64,000 bases of DNA from Hepsetus odoe (Eukaryota; Chordata; Actinopteri; Characiformes; Hepsetidae). The translations under genes and the position numbers were made by a program. Positions 46,490 to 57,904 of the stretch are shown here, one piece after another (within the stretch, counting starts at the first letter, position 1; each line of letters opens with the position of its first letter). The DNA lies in assembly GCA_017165825.1 (NCBI GenBank), contig CM029370.1, positions 14,470,233 to 14,534,232 on the forward strand. The letters are read 5' to 3'. The notes below the pieces were generated by a model, which was given only the letters and a program-made list of their open reading frames with translations, searched no databases and had not been told where the DNA came from.

Positions 46490-47270
46490 CATTTAGTTTG
46501 GTGCTCCTGACATGGAGAGATCAAAAGAGCTGTCTGAGGCCTTCAGAAAGAAGACTGTAGCGTCTTAGAAGTCTGATAAGGGATTTATAAAGGACTGAAA
46601 AGAATTTGCAATCAGCCTTTAAACTGTCAGAAAAATAGTCTAAATGTGGAGGACTTCAAAACAACTGCCAACATGTCCAGGTCTGGCTGTCCAAGCAAGT
46701 TCACCCCGAGAGCAGGCTGCAAGATGCTAAAAGAAGTCTCCAAAAACCCTAAAATGTCATCACGGGACCTACAGCAGGCTCTTGCTACTGTTGATGTGAA
46801 AGTGCCTCTACAATCGGAGAGAGACTGAATAACTTTAACTTCCATGGGAGGTGTGAAAGGAGGAAACCTTTGCTCTCTAAGAGAAACATCAAGGCTGGAC
46901 TGAAGTTTGCCAGAGAGAACTTAGACAAAGACTAAAGACAAAGACCCTGCAACACAATGACCCAAAACATACCAGTAAATCCACCAAGAACTGGCAGTTC
47001 TTGTGAGTCCTAGAGTGGCCGAATCAAAGTCCAGATCTTAATCCCATTGAGATGCTGTGGGGTGACTTGAAACGGGCTGTACATGCAAGAAACCTCTCAA
47101 ACATCTCACAGCTTAAATTCTGCATTGGCAAACTTTCCTCAGACTGAGACAGAGTCTGGTAGATGCAACAAGAAGCGTCTCACTGTGGTCATTTCAGCCA
47201 AAGGGGGGGACACTAGCTATTAGGGGGTAGGGTGTCCTAACTTTTTCCTCAGTTAGATTACACATTTTTG
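46490..47270 (+). mobile_element. Tc1-like transposon relic, most of transposase, frames broken
   Basis: N-terminal helix-turn-helix part: RSKELSEAFRKK, then RSGCPSKFTPRAGCKMLKEV, SKNPKMSSRDLQQALATVDV. Then AGLKFAREN, followed after a deletion by HNDPKHTSKSTKNW (second catalytic D), WPNQSPDLNPIEMLWGDLKR (third catalytic residue). The first catalytic D region (WSDETK type) is missing. The right terminus GGTGTCCTAACTTTTTCCTC is present; the left terminus is not evident. Confidence 0.82.
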
Positions 47271-47433
47271 TTGATATTTTTTGTTTAAAGAATAAATCAA
47301 GGTAAATATTTGTTGTTTACCTGCAATTAAATCACTTTCCTTTCCAGGGATAAATAAAAACAAGATCAGACATCGATATTTGAACATTTCTTAATAAAGA
47401 ACTTAATATAATTTTTATTATATATATACAGTA

Positions 47434-47944
47434 CAGTACTGTGCAACGGTTTTAGACAGGAGTGAAAAAATGCTGTAAACAAAGAATGCTTTCAAAAATG
47501 GAAGTGTTGATCATTTATTTTCATCAATCAACAAAATGCAGTGAATGAACAAAAGAGAAATCTAAATCAAATCAATATTTGGTGTGACCACCCTTTGCCT
47601 TCAAAACAGCATCAATTCTTCTAGGTACACTTGCACACAGTTTTTGAAGGAACTCGGCTGGTAGGTTGTTCCAAACATCTTGGAGAACTAACCACAGATC
47701 TTCTGTGGATGTAGGCTTCCTCACATCCTTCTCTCTTCATGTAATCCAGACACACTGGATGATGTTGAGATCAGGGCTCTGTGGGGGCCAGAAGAACTGA
47801 TGCTGGTTTGAAGGCAAAAGGTAGTAACACCAAATATTGATTTGATTTAGATTTTCTTTTGTTCGCTCACTGCATTTTGTAAATTTATAAAAATAAACAA
47901 TCATTATTTATATTTCTGAAAGCATTCTTTGTTTACAGCATTTT
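47434..47944 (-). mobile_element. Tc1-like long-TIR derivative, copy D, inverted and end-truncated
   Basis: CAGTACTGTGCAACGG follows TA at 47432-47433. The centre is the reverse complement of copies A and B (GGAACTCGGCTGGTAGGTTG, CAGACACACTGGATGATGTT), so the transposase remnant is on the minus strand. The other arm stops at TTTACAGCATTT, where a (TA)n run begins; the last about 35 bases of that terminus are missing. Confidence 0.87.
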
Positions 47945-48805
47945 ATATATATATATATTCAGACTTTCCTTCCATAAAGTCAGAGTTTAAGATTCCTAAT
48001 CTTGCCATATAATGCCATACTGTGTACGTACACCTGTTACTGTCTTTAGACGAAGCTGCTTTTAATACCATTGATTTTGAATTAAAGCACTTCGTGATTG
48101 ACTACACAACTGTAGTAAGAAAATGTCCGTATTTTAGTTAGATCAGCCTTAGACAGCAAACACAGAGTAAATCTCGAATGGCTCCTCACCCCGTCCACAG
48201 TGGTCTCTGTGGCTTCTGCACACAAAGTGAATATTTGTTCAATTTGGAATTGTGCACACGTAATGTATTGTAATGCACTTTCATTACCCAGCAAAGCTCA
48301 TATGATCTTCTCTGAAAGTTACACATACAAATGTGACTCTGTCATTGTTTCCTCCCAGAATGGTCGAGTTTATATAGTCTGGGCTTTTTTATACCATACA
48401 AACAGGCACAGATCAACACACACAGACTCTTCCAGCTTAAACTCGACTCTACAGTCTTGAAGCAGAGGACCTTGAAGTAAGAAAGCTTTCCATAAACATA
48501 TTGTGTCTGCAGTGGCTACTCATTGTGCCTGAAAATGTTTCCAAGATTGGGTTGAAATAATGCTGCAGAAATTCCACTCGAGAGTAAATGGCCTAAACAA
48601 ACCACTTTTTAAAGATTTCGGAGCTTAAATAAAGAATCAGTCATCGCAGCGTGATACACACATTGTGAGTTCTTCTACAAACAACATAATGGATAAGTTC
48701 TGATGACAGAATGAATCAGGTTGATATGAGTGTTTGTGCAGTAAATGCAGTTTTTGGAATGGAGAGATGGAGGGGAAAAAAAAACAAAAAAACAACTAAA
48801 AGCAC

Positions 48806-48808
<3 letters not shown>
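47945..48808. other. Intron sequence, nothing recognised
   Basis: Short (TA)n at 47945-47960, then unremarkable sequence. Confidence 0.4.
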
Positions 48809-48870
<62 letters not shown>

Positions 48871-48944
48871 CGGTTTAAGAATGAAGAACAGACAGACAAC
48901 ACTCCTCTGACACAAACTCATGCATATATATGTTTATGTTAGTA

Positions 48945-48998
<54 letters not shown>

Positions 48999-49102
48999 GG
49001 CCTGCAGTAGTAAAGGAGGATGAGGTGCTTCATAGGAATGTTTATTTGCATCTGATCTATGAAACCACTCTGACCTATAAGATGGAAGATAAAACAATAT
49101 GG

Positions 49103-49172
<70 letters not shown>
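48809..49172. repeat. CA-GT-GT microsatellite cluster
   Basis: (CA)30 at 48809-48868, (GT)25 at 48946-48996 and (GT)33 at 49107-49172. The first is inverted relative to the other two, with 77 and 237 bases between, so long hairpins are possible. Confidence 0.97.
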
Positions 49173-49173
<1 letters not shown>

Positions 49174-49710
49174 CTATGCGAGAAAGAGAGAAAACAAGGG
49201 AGAGCTATTTGTTCACTTATATTTTAGACAACTTTTGCAAACACTGCTCTCTCTCTTTACTCACACACACTCACACACAATATTACATAAAGAAACAGAG
49301 CTGCCACTTCACCAGAGCATCAGACAGTGTGCAGGGAATTTATAATAAACATGAGAACACACACAAATAAACAGTATCGAAAGTGCAAAAATGAATAAGA
49401 GTGATTAAGAAGAGAGAGAAAGGGGGGAGAGACTGATCTAAATGCTGTGTTCTCTTTTGGTTCCCCACTCTGTTCTCCAGTTACCAAAAAGCACACTCAC
49501 TTTCCCTTACCCAAATTCTTCTACAAATCTAGAACACACAGTGTGGCATGAAGCGGCGTGGTTAAGATATTCTAAGCTGAAGTGATTATGCTGTGATACA
49601 CTCTGCTGCTCTCAGAGGGGGGGGGGAGCTCAGAACTGCACAAAAACAGCTCTGCTCTTCAGCACCGCCAGCAAATCCCGCAACTCTTCACACTGCTAAC
49701 ACACAGCTTA
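49173..49710. other. Intron sequence, nothing recognised
   Basis: Short CACACACTCACACAC and a G11 run at about 49617-49627. No element recognised. Confidence 0.4.
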
Positions 49711-49876
49711 GCACAAGGTACCGTCCCCGTAACTGCTCCTCGGGAGTTTTCAATAGCTAACCCCTGCTGCATGTGTGTGAGTGTGTGGGTGAAAAGCAGA
49801 GGTGCAATTTCATTGTTGTTCACTGTGTGCTATGCTGTGTACTCATGAATAGTCACTTTCACTTTTTTACTTCACG
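49711..49876 (+). mobile_element. tRNA-derived SINE, family 1, 5'-truncated
   Basis: Begins inside the body (GCACAAGGTACCGTCCCCGT), runs through TTTTCAATAGCTAACCCCTG and ends in GTCACTTTCACTTTTTTACT. The tRNA-like head is missing, as expected for a retroposed 5' truncation. Confidence 0.82.
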
Positions 49877-50136
49877 TTACTAAGCACACAGTCACAGCAA
49901 TGCTCTGCAAAGAGCCTCTATCACTGCAGCTTCTTTCACATTTCTGGTTCCTTCCTTCCAGGATGGTTAGGAAATGTTAGCTGCTCTTCACGCTGAGGGA
50001 CCATGTGCTGATGGAACTGATAGAAACAGCGTGAACTCCTCCACACACAGTCTCATCACTTCAAAGATATAAGAAAACAAACATATGAGGCTTTACAGCA
50101 GCAGTAGGCACTCCAGTCAAGTGCAAAAAGACTGAA

Positions 50137-50287
50137 ACACACACACACACACACACACAAAGTATAATGAGCACCAGAGGACGTCAGCAGTTTTCTCTTT
50201 TGTTTATGGCCTCAGGCTGTAATGCTACTGGTCTACACACCTTAATTATCTTAAAACAGCAATGCAAACACACACACACACACACAG
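50137..50287 (+). repeat. Two (CA)n microsatellites
   Basis: (CA)11 at 50137-50159 and (CA)10 at 50268-50287. Confidence 0.9.
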
Positions 50288-50409
50288 ACAGACATACAAA
50301 GCCCAAAAGACACTAAAGCCTAACCTTCAGGCAGTTGGGTTTACTAAAGTGGGTTACACAAACAGTATGCCATGCATACCTCCCCATACACACACCTCCC
50401 CATACACAC

Positions 50410-50414
50410 CCACA

Positions 50415-50501
<87 letters not shown>

Positions 50502-50507
50502 GCGCGC
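50410..50507 (+). repeat. (CACG)n-(CA)n-(CG)4 compound microsatellite
   Basis: Starts with CACGCACGCACG, continues as about 35 CA units and ends CGCGCGCG. Strictly alternating pyrimidine-purine over nearly 100 bases, a strong candidate for left-handed Z-DNA. Confidence 0.96.
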
Positions 50508-53344
50508 TTGCTGTCTCTCAGGGAAAGTACTGCTTTATTGACATTGTTTGACAATAGAGTGAGGAAACCTCTTAGAGTTCCCTCTCTCTGCCAAAGTTTG
50601 GGGATGGGCAAAAGTGAGTGATCGAGAAAGAGCGAGAGCGAGAGAAAGAGAGAGAGATGTATGTATTGACTCTCTGCAATCACTCAGGTGATCCACTATT
50701 CACACATGAGATGAGAAAGGCACTGAAAGAGTGAAAGGGTATGTGAGAGGAGAGAGTGAGGGGTGAACGGATCGAGTGTATGGGTGGATGGTGGATGTAT
50801 GGGGGGATTTGGTAGCTCACCCGAGCTCAGAGGAAATTAAAACAGGAGCTTGAGATAGAGCGCAGTGCTTTGGGCACAGATGCACAGACTCACAAACCTG
50901 CATTGTGCCTTGATTTTGGAGTCCTGCATGAGTTGTATGGTCACCACAATGGTGGCCTAAAGCCTACATGGGTATGGAATACTATGGGTGGAGGAGTCCA
51001 GAAGGAACAATGCGGATCGAAGCTGTTATTGACAGAAGGACCTAGAAATGGGACCGAGAAGGATCTAAACTAGAAGTGAGACAGAGATATTATGGGATGT
51101 TTAAGAACGATACAGATGTGTTGGATGTATTGTACACGAATGGTTGGGTCTCGAGAAGCCTAGATTGGGATGAGGTACTGGTTCAAAGCTCAAAAGAGGT
51201 TTCCATATGGGCTAGAGCTCTGCAGAGCCTGGAGCTTTCTCTTCTAATACTCTTAATTCAGATAATGAGAGTGTTGTTAAATCAAATGTGTTTACTGGAA
51301 CAAAGTCTGCAATGTCATGACACACCATGGACTGGAATCCGACACATGATCTATGTCAGATAGACTGGATTTCCAGCCTTGGTCCATAGTTCCTCCTAAC
51401 GTTTCAACTTTAACCCAGGAAAGACTTATTCATTTACAGATTAGTTGGATTAGTTGCAGAAGCTCTGATGTGCTGTTGCAGAATCTAGAAGGACAAATGC
51501 TGATTTGAGGTATACCTCCCCCCAACCCTCATTTCTTCTTCTATTGCTTCCAAGGGACTCGATTTTTTCTTTTTTTATGAATTGCTGAGGAGCAGCACTA
51601 CAGAATTACTCAGAGAAAACGTTTTTGGCTCTCGTTTTCAGTACAGTTCCCGTATCTGACAATTTCCCGAGAAACAACCCCATCTAACTTAAGGCACGAA
51701 GCAGTGCACATGATTCCAGATGATCAGGCTGGTGATTAGTTTACTGGTGATGCGGAATGCTGAGTGACTGGAACCCCTTTATCTAGAACCTTGCATCTTT
51801 AGGCATTTAAGTTTTACTGCAGTCTGTTGCAGTAAAACATTTGATCCCAATTTTTTCATTTAATCCCTGTAAAATTCAAGGCTAAGACAATTTAACCCAT
51901 AAACTAGTACTTTTGCAGCATCAAGGTGAATTCCTAGAAAAATATAAAAAATGAGGGTTGGCTCAAGAATTTTGCACAATAGTGTGAAATACTCTTCAGG
52001 ATCTGAGATCTGAGGCACTGTTGAAGGGTCGAGAAGGTCCTGTGTGAGTGTGAATTACTATGGAGAGCTCTAAAATACCTTAAGTGAGGTCTGATGTGCT
52101 GCAATTGGATCTTATTTCAGGCCTGATGAAAGGGTCTGGATGGAAATGAAGCACTAGTGAAGAGTCTAAAGGGAACATTGTGGATTAAAAGTAAAGTGGA
52201 AGGATAATGGTTCACATATAGGACTAATGTGGCGTTTTACTAATGTGATGGAAATCCATTAGGAGTGAAGCTGCTAAGCCGACACAATAAAGCCTGATGG
52301 AGCTTATTTGGAAGCCTACAGACAGCTTAGTCTCAAGGTGCAGAGGCGGGTGTCTATATAGCAGCTGGGTTAGAGGAGAGAGATGGGTTATAATTACTGT
52401 AAAAGTGCAGAAAATTTTAAACACATGGCTGAAGGACATTTATCGAAGTTTGCACAAGATAAGAGTATTTTCTTTTCTTTAGAATTTAAGAGAATGGAAG
52501 AACTGTAGGTGCTGCATTCGGTGGTTGGATATCTTTGACTACATTTTGTATCTCCGATGGTTGCTGTGCTGAGTGTTCACCTCTGCCTAACAAACAAGTA
52601 AAACAAATAAAATCATATTGAAGGAATAATTATGAAGCTAAAAATATGACCTATGATAAAACCATAACAGAAAGAATACATTGATCAAAAATCCCCCGAA
52701 CTGCTTATTATTACATCGTGCATTCATGAAAATAAATGTTTTACAGAACAAACACGTGTTTGCCTTGTTAGAGATTTATTTTCGCAGATGAAATATATAA
52801 ATGAAAGTTTTTCAGTTGAAAAACTCTCTAAGGATGTGATAGTTCTATACCAATTTAGGATTCTTTATTTTAAATGTGTAACTCAGTTCAGACTCAATTA
52901 AGGGATTTAGAGCTTTTATGTGAAAGTAAAAAAATGTTTACAAGCGCACATGAGGTCACTGTCATCCTGGTGTCCGTGCAGGCTCGTATGGCAGTTATGA
53001 GGCATCATGTGGAAGCGGCCTACCATATAAAGTTAAGCTTTTATTCACTATGATCTTTTCTTATTGGGTACTAATCTACATAGCTCAGCAGCAAGGCTAC
53101 AGCCAGACGTATGTGCTATGCAAGGAGCACAAACACACATACCGTTGAAGACTCTGCAGTGAGCGAGTTCACACACGTCCTGTGATGGAAAACAGTGCTT
53201 GGCATCAGAAGGCAAGTGTTTTTGAGTGTGCTTCAATAGTCCATGTAGAAGCCAAGATAAGGATACATGTGCCATAGGGGGCAGAAAAAGATGGAGAAAC
53301 AGAGAAACAGAAGGATACAGAAAGGAAAAGAGAGAGGGAGTGAT
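50508..53344. other. Intron sequence with faint internal similarity
   Basis: 50630-50660 is (GA)-rich. 50980-52200 repeats loose phrases such as GAGTCCAGAAGGAACAATGC, AATCTAGAAGGACAAATGCT and GAGTCTAAAGGGAACATTGT at irregular intervals, which could be an ancient tandem array. No exon seen. Confidence 0.35.
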
Positions 53345-53371
53345 TGATTGATAGATAGATAGATAGACAGA
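53345..53371 (+). repeat. (GATT/GATA)n microsatellite
   Basis: TTGATTGATAGATAGATAGA type tetranucleotide run next to a SINE tail. Confidence 0.9.
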
Positions 53372-53382
53372 GAGAGAAAGAG

Positions 53383-53632
53383 AGTGAAAGTAAAGTGAAA
53401 GTGACTATCCTTGTCATTGTGAAACGCAGCACAACACAACGGAACTCAACCTCTGCGTTTCACCCATACACACACATGCAGCAGGGGGCAGCTATTAAAA
53501 GCGCCCGGGGAGCAGTGATGGGACGGTACCTTGCTCAAGGGTACCTCAGGGCAAACTACTGGTGAGGGAATTGATCCCACAATTTTCAGATCCGGGGCTC
53601 AACTCCCTAACCACTAGACCACCGCTGCCCCA
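53383..53632 (-). mobile_element. tRNA-derived SINE, family 1, full length
   Basis: Box A GTGGTCTAGTGG near 53613-53625, box B GTGGGATCAATTCC (one change from consensus), full body and a tail of AGTGAAAG units on the plus strand at 53383-53402. Confidence 0.9.
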
Positions 53633-53647
53633 TAGGTTCACATAATA

Positions 53648-53656
53648 TGAGAAAGA

Positions 53657-53701
<45 letters not shown>

Positions 53702-53702
53702 C
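53648..53702 (+). repeat. (GA)n / (GAGAAA)n tract
   Basis: Purine-only run immediately after the SINE. Confidence 0.95.
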
Positions 53703-54357
53703 AAGAAGGTTGTGAGAGCTGTTTGTAAGCCGGATATGAAACGCCATCATATTTTTATGAGTAGGGAAGAGTGGCAGATGTACTGTGGAGAGACTAAAAC
53801 TGAACAGAACGAATTTGTGTCCTTTGCTTAAAGACCTTTCGCTGCACATTTTCAACATCACAGCAGCACTGCTGATGCATTCAACCCCCTGCCTCATCCA
53901 AACATTACACACACTGTTTCTGCCTTTTGTTCCATCTCTCTTCTCAGCTATAGTTACAAAAAAGAAAGGAAAAACAGTGAAAGTCGAGGAGAGGGCGGGG
54001 AGAGGAGAAAGGGGAAGGTGAACGAGAGGAATAGAGGGTCTGCTGCCTTTAGCTCAGGCTCTGCAGCAGAGAAAGTTGGGAAGGCAGAGCAGCAGAAGGA
54101 TGGAAAGAAGAAAAAACAAGTGATTGAAGAAATGAGTCAACCAAAAGGATGAGTATGGGGAGAAGGATGGAGGGGGAGAGACTAAGGCTGTGGATAAAGA
54201 GAGCGAGAGGGGAGTTTCATTGCAAAGGAGGACGAGAGTGGAGGGGCTGCTCCCCCTGGCTCAAGCTTTGATTAACACCAGACCTCCAAACAGGAAATGA
54301 CCCGGCCAGTGCCGAAACAACGGGACGCCTTCCATCTGGAGCCCGCCGATGACTAAC

Positions 54358-54358
<1 letters not shown>
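53703..54358. other. Purine-rich intron sequence
   Basis: 53960-54220 is strongly purine-biased on the plus strand. 54240-54350 is GC-richer and single-copy in appearance. No element recognised. Confidence 0.4.

Positions 54359-54403
<45 letters not shown>
54359..54403 (+). repeat. (CA)n microsatellite
   Basis: About 22 CA units. Confidence 0.95.
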
Positions 54404-54405
<2 letters not shown>

Positions 54406-55680
54406 CAGATACATCTATTTACATGCATTTACTCTTGTTCACACGTACAACAGACCACAGAGAGGACACAGCTTACAAAAAAGTGCAAAATGCGTCCATT
54501 CCTGTAACCTGTTAGTCAATCTACACGTAACACAGTGATTATGCACTAGAAATAATACTTCTATTAGAATCGAATAATAATATATAACAATACTTTATTT
54601 TTCCCACTATGATCACCAAATCCATTGAAAAGGTGGACTGAAATGAGTAGAAACTAGTTTTAAGCTCACGCATGGAAGAGGATGTGCACAATAGTACAAT
54701 ATAGTCTGGATTAAAACTATGTTTTATTAAAAACATAGAACTAATGTTCCTTTTTAAAGTTAACATTAAGTGGATCCGATGAATACAGGAATGAAAACAG
54801 CAGCTCTGATTAGGTTTAATAAAGAACCGATCGGCCGCTACACATAAAAATGAGTTTATGATGTTATTTTTGGAACGGAACACCTACTTCCCAGATAACT
54901 GGCTTTAGACTTTCATACTGCCTCATAAATAAAGTTTCTATGATAATGTCAAAGCATAAGGAACTGCTGGTGAGCTCAGGCTTCTTTAAATTAAGGCTCG
55001 TTCAGCCAGCTTGAATTGCTTCCCCATACTTACAGAATTACGGCCTTAGGCTGTTATAAAAGTGCCATTATTAAGGTTTTCATTCAAAGAGGTTCATACA
55101 TGCACGTGAATATATGACATGATTCAAAGATTTTAAAATATCTTGCTACGGATGAGATAAAGGGCAGAACGACAGCATGCTAAACCGGAGAAGTACTACA
55201 GAAGGCCTGCCTGATGTAGATTCACTACACAGCCTAAAGGCCATGAGTAGGTACCCCTCCCCTCATCCATTCTTTCTAAATCAAAATAAGCAGAGAGGAA
55301 ATACTAAAGTACCAAACAGAACGAAAGCAACCTAAAGCATCGCAACTAGGAAGAGGGTCAGATTAAAACAGCGCAGTCTAAAACGGCAGAGAGCTTCAAG
55401 CCGAGGGCATCAGAGAAGATAACAGGGAAGATGAGCTGATAAGAGAGAGTGGTGGAGTCAGAGAGTGACGAAATATGCAGTGGAGAGAGAGGAGAGGTTG
55501 CAGAGCTAATGGCCACAGAGGGAATTAAATAAAGGAGTAGATTTAGGAAGCAGGAATCGGGGGAGAGTGACTGATCGTCCAGCAGTTAAAGGCACAGCGG
55601 TCACACAGATGGCATTTATTACTGGAACCTAAGGTCACAGAGTAAAGAGCACAGCCAGCAAGCAGCAGATAAAACAAGAT
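54404..55680. other. Intron sequence, nothing recognised
   Basis: No repeat family, tandem array or exon seen; the 114-codon minus ORF at 54539-54883 is AT-rich without motif. Confidence 0.4.
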
Positions 55681-56050
55681 ACTCTCTCTCTCTCCCTCTA
55701 TCTCCTCTCTCTCTCATTCAATACTTCTCCTTCTGCATTGTTTGTCTCTCATTCTCTCTCCCCTCCTTTCTCTTTTTCTACCTCTAATCTTTTCTTTCCA
55801 TATGTAGCTCACCCCTGCTTTACTCTCCTTCTGTCTGGGTCACTTACTCCCTCTAATTCTCTCTCTATTTTTCTCCTGTTCCCCATTGCTCTGACCCCCC
55901 CCCCCCCCCATCCCCTCCGTAAATCTCTCTAGCATTCTTTCTATATCTCTCTCTACTTTCACTCACTTTCTCTTCTTGCTGTCTCTATTAGTGTCTTCCA
56001 TTTATTCTCTCTTGCTCTGTCTGTCTTTCCTGTTTTCTGGTGCTCTGCCC
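55681..56050 (+). repeat. Polypyrimidine block with C15 run
   Basis: About 370 bases dominated by C and T (CTCTCTCT runs, C15 at 55895-55909). Triplex (H-DNA) potential; low-complexity origin. Confidence 0.85.
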
Positions 56051-56176
56051 CCCCAAAAGAATGCTAAGAGAGAGGGGGATGAAAGAGACGACGCTGTGAA
56101 AAAAGAGTTGTCTCTCAGCGATGGTCCAGACAGTCGTGTGTAGGGCCAGAGGGCCAGACCCCCAGAGAGAACAAAC

Positions 56177-56226
56177 TGTGTGTGTGTGTGTGTGCTTGTG
56201 TGTGTGTGTGTGTGTGTGTGTGTGTC
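56177..56226 (+). repeat. (GT)n microsatellite
   Basis: GT units with one CTT interruption. Confidence 0.95.
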
Positions 56227-56458
56227 TATTTACGAATGAGTAATCTAAATATAATCCTCAGTGGACTGCGACTTGAACTCCGAAGTGTGTGGACGTGTGT
56301 GAGGCACAGGGTGACAGTCCCCAAGTGCATGTGACAGTGTGTGTTTGAGACCCCTGCTGGGAGTTTTACTTATTTATGAGCTGAAGTGCTTCCTGTCACA
56401 AATAAGTGCTAACGGCATGAATTACTGAACTTAACACACCAAAGAAAAATGCTGACAA

Positions 56459-56484
56459 CACACACACACACACACACACACACA
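56459..56484 (+). repeat. (CA)n microsatellite
   Basis: About 13 CA units. Confidence 0.93.
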
Positions 56485-56739
56485 GGCAAAAAGGCATGTG
56501 GTGTATATGTATGTAGGTATATGTATGGTGGGATCGGTGAGGATGGATGTAGGCATGTTGAGGTTGGACAATGACAGAGGGGAAAGTGTCGCTGGGTTCT
56601 CCTGCCTGCACTTCCTGTCCTAAAGCAAAGACGGTTTCATTTCCTTTAAAACTAATATCTCTCTTTTTTAATTTACCACTAATTACATCGAGACTCTTCA
56701 TTTCCTATGGGCAAACCAAGCACAGTTACCAAGACACCT

Positions 56740-56760
56740 GTGTGTGTGTGTGTGTGTGTG
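56740..56760 (+). repeat. (GT)n microsatellite
   Basis: About 10 GT units followed by T6. Confidence 0.9.
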
Positions 56761-57904
56761 TTTTTTCATTTCATTTTCAGATATTTCGGATGCCGTTTTC
56801 TGCATGAGTAGAACTGATGTCTGGGTTATACATAATGTGGGATTTTTGCAGCTCACCTTGCACTTAATAATAAGATTTTCCTTTTTAATAAGATTTTTAA
56901 CAATCCCTTCTCTCCCCACTGGATTCTTCCTCCCTGCTTTTAGAAGATCCAGCCTGTGTTTGATCTCCTCTCCCATGTTTTTAGCAGAATAAAGCTGACG
57001 TATTTCTGCAGTGTGAAAGAGAAACACTCATTCGCTGTTTCTAATGACCTCTTTATTAGCAAAATGAGGTACCAAGCTGCTCATCTGGGGCCCCGTGCCT
57101 ACATTTATGCTGACGACAGTAAAACATACATTTTGGATGCAGCACTACATGCACCTGAATACACTGTTTGCAGCACTGTTTAGTGTGTAGAGCTCATCAG
57201 GAGAAAAATGGTCAATAAAGGATGAACAAATATATATATAAATCATCATCCTTTTGGAAGGATGATGAATATATAATGTGTATTGGTACACGGTTTTTGT
57301 TTGGGACTGTATTTTTCTATAATTTAACAAGGCCGTCTGTCCTCATTTATACCCTTTAGAGCCATAAAGCTCTCTAAAAGAATTGGAAGAGCAAGTTCCA
57401 TTCATTTGTTTTTGCTTCACTGAAGACATTTGGTTTTCAGATGAAAAGATAAACATGAAACGAGAGGTCCAACTTTCCTTTCCTGGTATTTAAATAACTA
57501 TAATCATCACGAGGAAGGTTTCGAATACTCTTGAAATATATATTAATATTAAAATTATTTGAATCATGTCAGTCGTTTTTAAGGGCTACAAAGATTCATT
57601 AAAGGTATCGCCTACTTTCATATTCGACCTTAAAATGAACTTACATTTAATAGATAATCAGGTGAACATGATTAAAGACAGACTGAGCATCTACTTCTAC
57701 AGAGGACCATCCAAATAAAGTGTAGCTTAAAATGTTCATTACAATCTCTGGGTTGATTTTAATATTTGGATTATATTTTAAAATAGTACGCATTGTCTGC
57801 ACAATGATTAGACAAGTGAGTATTCTGAAGAGGGAACATATACAGTGCTGTCAGTCAATCCTGAATGCTTTACAAAGGAAATGTGAGTGTGAACTTTCCA
57901 CTAC
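56761..57904. other. Intron sequence with one perfect hairpin
   Basis: 57243-57268 is a perfect inverted repeat (TCATCATCCTT, loop TTGG) inside AT-rich flanks. Nothing else recognised. Confidence 0.4.

Noticed and set aside
54539..54883. 114-codon minus ORF as an exon
   Set aside because: AT-rich composition, no motif, no splice borders.
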